Shown: piece after piece, positions 59,270 through 64,000 of the stretch
Position numbering within the stretch: position 1 is the stretch's first letter
How the letters are laid out: every line of letters starts with the position of its first letter
Source: Methylobacterium sp. J-067
GTDB lineage: Bacteria; Pseudomonadota; Alphaproteobacteria; Rhizobiales; Beijerinckiaceae
Direction of reading: 5' to 3'
Assembly (NCBI RefSeq): GCF_022829465.1
Contig: NZ_JAKSXZ010000050.1
Span: 1-64,000, forward strand
DNA length: 64,000 bases
Made by a program: the position numbers and the translations under genes
The notes under the pieces: generated by a model
Told to the model about the DNA's origin: nothing
Databases searched by the model: none
Seen by the model: the letters and a program-made list of their open reading frames with translations, nothing else

Positions 59270-60685
59270 TCAGTATTCCTGGGAAGGGGCGGATGAGGTC
59301 ATCGCGGCCGGGTCTACGATGCGGTCATACTCGTCCGCGGTCATGTCGCCCAGGGCGACCGCCGCAGCGCGTGGAGTCAGCCCCTCGGCCATGGCCTTGC
59401 GGGTGATGGCCGCGACGCGGTCGTAGCCGAGCGTGGGATTGAGCGCCGTCGCGAGCAGCAGCGCGTTCGCGACGTTCTCGGCGAGCCGGGCCCGGTCGAC
59501 GTCGAGGTCCCGCACCAACTTCTCGGCGAAGACGTGCGCGGCGTCCGCCAGAAGCCGAATCGACTGCAGCAGGTTGTGGATCAGGACAGGCTTGGCAACG
59601 TTCAACTCGAACGTCCCGGACGCACCGGCCGCCGTGATCGTCGCATGGTTGCCGACGACCTGAAAGGCGGCCTGGATCAGGGCCTCGGCGATGGTCGGGT
59701 TGCGCTTGCCGGGCATGATCGAGGACGACAGTCCGTCGTCGGGGATCACGAGTTCGCCGAGGCCGCAGCGCGGCCCCGAGCCGAGCAGGCGGATGTCGTT
59801 GGCGATCTTGATGAGGGACACCGCCAGCACGTTGAGCGAGCCCGAAACCTCGACGAGAGCGTCGTGGGCGCCCATCCCCTCGAACTTGCTCGGATTGGGC
59901 GTGACCGGCAGCCCGGTGAGGTCCGCGACCTCCTCGCAGAAGGCCGCGTCGAACCCGGCCGGGGCGTTGAGGCCCGACCCCACGGCGGTACCGCCCTGGG
60001 CGAGTCGATGGAGCCGCGGTGCCGTGGCCTCGATCCGCTCGATCCCATGGCCGACCTGACGCGCGAAGGCGTCGAAGGTCTGTCCCATCGTCATGGGCAC
60101 GGCGTCCATGAGATGCGTCCGGCCGATCTTCACGACGTCCTTGAACCCGTCTGCCTTGGCGGCGAGGGTGTCACGCAGCCGCCCCAGCGCCGGCAGCAGC
60201 CGGTCGCGCAGTTCCAGCCCGGCACTCAGGTGCATCACGGTCGGGAAGCTGTCGTTCGAGGATTGCGACCGGTTGACGTGGTCGTTGGGGTGGACCGGCC
60301 GGCGCGTGCCCAAAGGCTGCCCCAGGATCTCGTTGGCCCGGTTGGCGATGACCTCGTTCGCGTTCATGTTGGTCTGGGTGCCCGAGCCGGTCTGCCAGAC
60401 CGGCAGCGGGAAATGCCCGTCGAAGCGCCCCTCCCAGACCTCCCGGGCCGCCGCCTCGATGGCCCTGGCGAGGGGCTCGTCGAGGGTCCCGAGACGGCGG
60501 TTGGCGCGGGCCGCCGCCAGCTTCTGGAGGCCGAAGGCGCGCACGAGGCAGGTCGGGAAGCGTTCCTCGCCGATCTGGAAGATACCGAGGGCGCGCTGCG
60601 TCTGGGCCCCCCAGTAGCGGTCGGCCGGGATCTCGACGGGACCGAAGGCGTCGTGTTCGGTTCGAACGTTCGCAGGCTCGCTCAT
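59270..60685 (-). CDS. fumC: Class II fumarate hydratase
   Basis: 471 residues from ATG 60685. Complete fumarase C: TGSGTQTNMNANEVIANRA (near residue 100), VNRSQSSNDSFPT, GRTHLMDAVPMTMGQ, GGTAVGSGLNAPAGF, and the signature loop SSSIMPGKRNPT (near 316). Hydrates fumarate to malate in an oxygen-stable, metal-free way. Last gene of a lyase-dctA-fumC operon, implying a dedicated fumarate load. Confidence 0.94.
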   Translation of the reverse strand: MSEPANVRTEHDAFGPVEIPADRYWGAQTQRALGIFQIGEERFPTCLVRAFGLQKLAAARANRRLGTLDEPLARAIEAAAREVWEGRFDGHFPLPVWQTGSGTQTNMNANEVIANRANEILGQPLGTRRPVHPNDHVNRSQSSNDSFPTVMHLSAGLELRDRLLPALGRLRDTLAAKADGFKDVVKIGRTHLMDAVPMTMGQTFDAFARQVGHGIERIEATAPRLHRLAQGGTAVGSGLNAPAGFDAAFCEEVADLTGLPVTPNPSKFEGMGAHDALVEVSGSLNVLAVSLIKIANDIRLLGSGPRCGLGELVIPDDGLSSSIMPGKRNPTIAEALIQAAFQVVGNHATITAAGASGTFELNVAKPVLIHNLLQSIRLLADAAHVFAEKLVRDLDVDRARLAENVANALLLATALNPTLGYDRVAAITRKAMAEGLTPRAAAVALGDMTADEYDRIVDPAAMTSSAPSQEY

Positions 60686-60753
60686 CGGCGTTGTCCTCGT
60701 CTGGATCCGGGAATCCCTAACGCAAGCGCCCCGCATCGGGGTGATGGGGCGGG

Positions 60754-62094
60754 TCACGCCGCCGCTGCGCGCTCCGCACGCAGGCGGGCCATCGCGTCAT
60801 GGGCCATGCTGGCGTCGAACTCCCCGGCGAGCTTGGCGGTGACAACGGTGGCCACGCTATTGCCGATGACGTTCGTCGTGGCGATGGCGATGGACATGAA
60901 GCGGTAGACGCCGAACAGGATCGGCAGGCCCTCCAGCGGCAGCACGCCAGTCGCCGCCACCGTTGCGGCGAAGACCACGAAGCTGCCGCCCGACACCGTC
61001 GCCGCGCCCTTCGAGGTCAGCAGCATGATCGCCAGGATGCCGAGCTGCTGACCGAGGTCGAGGGGCACATGGTAGGCGTTGGCCAGGAAGATCACGCCCA
61101 TCGACATGTAGATCGAGGTGCCGTCGAGGTTGAACGCGTAGCCGGTGGGCAGGACGAGTCCGACCGACTGGCGCGAGCAGCCGTAGGTCGGCAGCTTCTC
61201 GAGGAGGCGGGGCAGCACGCTTTCCGAGGAAGCGGTGCCGAGCACGATGTAGATCTCCTCGCGGATGAAGTTCAGGAACTGGAACAGGTTGATCTTGAAG
61301 ATAGCCGAGATCGTCCCGAGGACCACGACGATGAAGACAGCGACCACCGCGTAGAAGCTCAGGATCAGGTAGAGCAGCGACAGGAGCACGTTGGTGCCGC
61401 TCGATCCGACCGCGAAGGCCACGGCCCCGAACGTCCCGATGGGCGCCGTCAGCATGATGAGGTGGATGAACTCGAAGAAGGCGTCCGAAATCTTGTTCAG
61501 GCCCGCCTCGATGGGCGCGCGCTTCTCGACCGGGAGGTGGAGCAGCGCCGCCCCGAAGATCAGGGCGATGACCAGCACCTGCAGGAGTTCGCCTTTGGCG
61601 AAGGCGCCGATGAAGTTGTCGGGGAAGACGTTGAGGATGAAGTCGAGCGTCGAGTGCGGGGCGGCGGCGCCGGTGGGCGCCTTGCCCTGGGCGAGGTTGG
61701 CGCGGGTCGCGTCCGCCATGCCCTGGCCGACCCCGAGCAGGTTGCCCGCGAGGAGGCCGACGCCGAGCGCGAGGGTCGAGACGATCTCGAAGTAGAGCAT
61801 CGCGATCAGGCCGACCTTGCCCACCCGCTTGAAGTCACCCGCCGACGTCACGCCGACGACGACGCACAGGAAGACCAGCGGGGCGACGGCGGTCTTGATC
61901 AGCCGCAGGAAGATGTCGCCGAGGATCTTGAGCGGGACGGCGACCTCGGGAACGAGGAAGCCGGTGGCGGCGCCGAGCAGCATCGCGACGACGATCTGGA
62001 AGCCGAGATTGGTCCAGAGCGACTTTTTCTTCTTCATGGGGACCAAGGGCGTCGAACTGGGGACGACGTGCGGGTCGGTGCTGGCGGTGGGCAT
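60754..62094 (-). CDS. dctA: C4-dicarboxylate:cation symporter
   Basis: The 446-residue DAACS-family transporter starts at ATG 62094, after an ideal GGAGGAAG. DctA features: FLVPEVAVPLKILGDIFLRL, IKTAVAPLVFLCVVVGVTSA, hairpin serine-rich LGTASSESVLPRLLEKLPTY, TGYAFNLDGTSIYMSMGVIF and TSKGAATVSGGSFVVFAATV. Imports succinate, fumarate or malate, or related acids. Sits 68 bp before fumC and 118 bp after the lyase gene. Confidence 0.94.
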   Translation of the reverse strand: MPTASTDPHVVPSSTPLVPMKKKKSLWTNLGFQIVVAMLLGAATGFLVPEVAVPLKILGDIFLRLIKTAVAPLVFLCVVVGVTSAGDFKRVGKVGLIAMLYFEIVSTLALGVGLLAGNLLGVGQGMADATRANLAQGKAPTGAAAPHSTLDFILNVFPDNFIGAFAKGELLQVLVIALIFGAALLHLPVEKRAPIEAGLNKISDAFFEFIHLIMLTAPIGTFGAVAFAVGSSGTNVLLSLLYLILSFYAVVAVFIVVVLGTISAIFKINLFQFLNFIREEIYIVLGTASSESVLPRLLEKLPTYGCSRQSVGLVLPTGYAFNLDGTSIYMSMGVIFLANAYHVPLDLGQQLGILAIMLLTSKGAATVSGGSFVVFAATVAATGVLPLEGLPILFGVYRFMSIAIATTNVIGNSVATVVTAKLAGEFDASMAHDAMARLRAERAAAA

Positions 62095-62212
62095 GGCTTC
62101 CTCCGGGCAGGTTCGGGCGGCTGCGCACTCTCGTTGTCGTCAGGCGGGCGGTCCCGACGGTTCGGTGCGGTCAGCGGGTGGGGCAGGATCTCGGTGGGGA
62201 AACGGACGTGGC

Positions 62213-63586
62213 TCAAGCGCCGCGGGGGACTGAGGCCAGGACGCGGTCGACCATTGCGGGGGCGGCCCCCAGGTAGTGGGCCGGGTCGGTCAGGCGTTCG
62301 ATGGCGGCGCGGTCGAAATGCGCCGTGACCTCGGGCACCTGCGCCAGCGCCTCGGCCAGGGTGCCGCCCTTCTCGTTGACGACGCGGCAGGCGGCGTAGA
62401 CGAGGTCGTGGGCCTGCTGGCGGCCGGTATGGGGGGCGAGCGCCATCATCACAGCCTCGGCGACGATCAGGCCACGGCTGATCCCGAGATTGTCGCGCAT
62501 GCGCGCCTCGTCGACGATCAGGCCGCCGAGAGCGAACTTCGCTTGGTGCAGGGCGCCGGCGGTGAGCACGAAGCTCTCCGGCAGGGCCATCCACTCGGCG
62601 TGCCAGGGGCCGGTGGCCCGCTCGAAGTCCTGGACCATCGCGTCGAGCATCAGCCCGGCATGCTGGCGGACGCCCTTGGAGGCGGCGAGCATGAGCTCCG
62701 AGGAGATCGGGTTGCGCTTCTGCGGCATGGTCGAGGAGGCGCCTCGCCCGGTGACGAAGGGCTCATAGACCTCCGCGAACTCGGTCGAGGCCATGATCAT
62801 GATGTCGAGCGCGATCTTGCCGAGCGAGCCGGTGATCAGCGCCAGCAGGTTGAGCGTCTCCGCGAACCCGTCGCGGGCCACGTGCCAGGTCGAGGCGGGC
62901 TGGCCGAGACCCAACTCCCGGCAGAACGCCTCCTGCACCGCCAGACCGTCCCCGCCGAGCGAGGCCAGCGTGCCCGCCGCACCGGCGAACTCACCGACCA
63001 GCACGCGAGGCTTCAGCTGCTCCAGGCGCTCGGCGTGGCGGTCGAACATGGCGAGCCAGATCGCGGTCTTGTAGCCGAAGGTGACGGGCAGGGCCTGCTG
63101 GAGGTGGGTGCGCCCGGCCATCGGCGTGTCGCGGTAGCGCCGCGACAGGTCCGCCAGGATCGTGCGGAGTTCGGCGATGTCGGCCTCCACGATCTCCAGC
63201 CCGGCCCGGATCTGGAGGGCGTTGGCCGTGTCCATGATGTCCTGGGTGGTGGCGCCCCAGTGGACGTAGCGGCCGGCCTCGCCGCATTGGTGCACGAGCT
63301 GATGCACGAGCGGGAGGATCGGGTAGCCGACGTTGTCCGTCTCCCGGCGCAGCAGATCGAAGTCGAGGGCGTCGAAGTCACATTGCGCGGCGATGACCTC
63401 GGCGGCCTCGGCCGGGATGACGCCGCAGGCCGCCTCGGCTTTCGCCAGGGCGATCTCGGCCTCGATGTAGCGCTGGATCAGAGCGTGGTCGGAGAACACC
63501 GCCCGCATGGCGGGCGTGCCGAAGGCGTCGCGGAACAAGAGGGAATCGAGGGCGGTGGTGGCGGTTGGGGGGAGCTGGCGGCCCAC
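62213..63586 (-). CDS. Fumarase/aspartase-superfamily lyase (PcaB/ADSL-like)
   Basis: 457 residues from GTG 63586 with GGAGGAAACC just upstream (the open frame extends to 63673 without a ribosome site). Superfamily landmarks: GRYVHWGATTQDIMDTANAL (near 105), MAGRTHLQQALPVTFGYKTA (near 155), GTLASLGGDGLAVQEAF and the signature GASSTMPQKRNPISSELML (near 280). Homologues include 3-carboxy-cis,cis-muconate cycloisomerase and adenylosuccinate-type lyases that release fumarate. Being coupled with dctA and fumC points to a fumarate-releasing lyase rather than a muconate enzyme. Confidence 0.88.
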   Translation of the reverse strand: MGRQLPPTATTALDSLLFRDAFGTPAMRAVFSDHALIQRYIEAEIALAKAEAACGVIPAEAAEVIAAQCDFDALDFDLLRRETDNVGYPILPLVHQLVHQCGEAGRYVHWGATTQDIMDTANALQIRAGLEIVEADIAELRTILADLSRRYRDTPMAGRTHLQQALPVTFGYKTAIWLAMFDRHAERLEQLKPRVLVGEFAGAAGTLASLGGDGLAVQEAFCRELGLGQPASTWHVARDGFAETLNLLALITGSLGKIALDIMIMASTEFAEVYEPFVTGRGASSTMPQKRNPISSELMLAASKGVRQHAGLMLDAMVQDFERATGPWHAEWMALPESFVLTAGALHQAKFALGGLIVDEARMRDNLGISRGLIVAEAVMMALAPHTGRQQAHDLVYAACRVVNEKGGTLAEALAQVPEVTAHFDRAAIERLTDPAHYLGAAPAMVDRVLASVPRGA

Positions 63587-63619
63587 GGTTTCCTCCTGGC
63601 GAACGCGCCCGTATCTTTT

Positions 63620-63658
63620 ATGTTCGGACATTAATAACGGTATGTCATGTCCGGACAT
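63620..63658. promoter_or_regulatory. Tandem palindromic operators between lyase and GntR genes
   Basis: ATGTTCGGACAT (63620-63631) and ATGTCCGGACAT (63647-63658, a perfect palindrome) are 27 bp apart; the second is flanked by TATGTC on both sides. They fill the divergent promoter, so they are very probably binding sites of the GntR-type regulator encoded at 63709. Confidence 0.75.
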
Positions 63659-63695
63659 TATGTCAATCGGCATGGCGTAAGCGGAGGACCGGCGG

Positions 63696-63716
63696 ATGGA
63701 ACGGTGCGATGGGTGA
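63696..63716 (+). other. Possible 6-codon leader ORF overlapping the GntR start
   Basis: ATG 63696 is 9 nt after GGAGGA and reads MERCDG then TGA at 63714-63716, overlapping the GntR ATG at 63709 in another frame. The strong ribosome site belongs to this mini-ORF, not to the regulator, suggesting translational coupling. Confidence 0.35.
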
Positions 63717-64000
63717 GACGCTCTGGGCGCAGGTGGCGCAGGACCTGACGGCGGGGATCAGCTCGGGGCGTTTCCCGGTCGGTTCGTTGCTGCCGACGGA
63801 GCTCGATCTCTGCGCGCATTACGGGACGAGCCGGCACACGGTGCGCACCGCCATTCGGCAGTTGCAGGAGCAGGGGCTGGTCTCGCGCAACAAGAAGGCT
63901 GGGACGCGGGTCGAGGCCACCGCCCCGACCAGCGGATACCGGCAGGCGCTGGCCTCCCTGGAGGACCTCGTCCAGTTCGGCGAGGCCCATGTCCGCGAGG
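63709..64000 (+). CDS. GntR-family (HutC-type) regulator, truncated by window end
   Basis: The first 97 residues are visible. The N-terminal GntR winged helix is complete: LWAQVAQDLTAGISSGRFPV, GSLLPTELDLCAHYGTSRHT, VRTAIRQLQEQGLVSRNKKA, GTRVEATAP. A linker to a probable HutC/UTRA ligand domain (YRQALASLEDLVQFGEAH) begins before the edge. Divergent to the lyase-dctA-fumC operon and two palindromes, so it is the likely local repressor. Confidence 0.9.
   Translation, partial: MGETLWAQVAQDLTAGISSGRFPVGSLLPTELDLCAHYGTSRHTVRTAIRQLQEQGLVSRNKKAGTRVEATAPTSGYRQALASLEDLVQFGEAHVRE

Overview
The window looks like the chromosome of a high-GC alphaproteobacterium, most likely Methylobacterium or a close relative. 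This rests on the base composition, the alphaproteobacterial initiator tRNA (C1:A72), the family content (LOV-HWE kinase, Hint_2 protein, ExoY-type transferase) and short two-hairpin repeats at gene ends. I could not run a search, so the genus is an inference.

Layout. (1) 1-4.3 kb: tRNA-fMet, a polysaccharide deacetylase and rlmB, then a plasmid-like replication module: an AT-rich patch, six 18-bp iterons, a RepA-type initiator and a HARE-HTH protein. (2) 4.3-15 kb: a compact type II secretion locus (gspG, an unknown membrane protein, a short prepilin peptidase, gspF, gspE, gspL, gspM, a gspN/gspC-like gene, gspD) with an EamA permease inside it. Only one pseudopilin gene is present. (3) 15.5-21.3 kb: a secreted copper radical oxidase of the galactose oxidase type carrying two ricin-type beta-trefoils, then a type I secretion adaptor and ABC exporter. 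The oxidase is the obvious candidate substrate of the type II system. (4) 21.8-30.1 kb: an ExoY-like sugar transferase, an acyltransferase, small proteins, a membrane-anchored protein with a sigma-70 region 1.1-like domain, a CBS-pair protein, an SLC13 permease and a GST.

(5) 30.3-49.4 kb: an accessory stretch starting at tRNA-Arg(CCG), with more variable composition and several gene remnants (HerA-like ATPase, small secreted protein, IS3 orfA, LuxR HTH). It holds a cobalamin riboswitch in front of a siderophore-type TonB receptor and a DUF1624-like membrane protein, a Nudix hydrolase, a blue-light LOV-HWE kinase, a LuxR regulator, a Pmp3 peptide, and a Hint / methyltransferase / giant dual glycosyltransferase / FkbM cluster. 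No integrase is visible.

(6) 49.5-59.1 kb: a sugar-acid (glucarate/galactarate-like) catabolic region: HpcH/HpaI aldolase, tartronate semialdehyde reductase, an iron-type ABC importer, a 2-hydroxyacid dehydrogenase, an enolase-superfamily dehydratase and a GudP-like MFS transporter. The two divisions transcribed on the minus strand share a 29-bp promoter element at nearly the same distance from their start codons. (7) 59.3-64 kb: a lyase / dctA / fumC operon opposite a GntR regulator that runs off the window end, with two near-identical palindromes between them. The gene set suggests import of a C4-dicarboxylate-like compound, cleavage to fumarate and hydration to malate.
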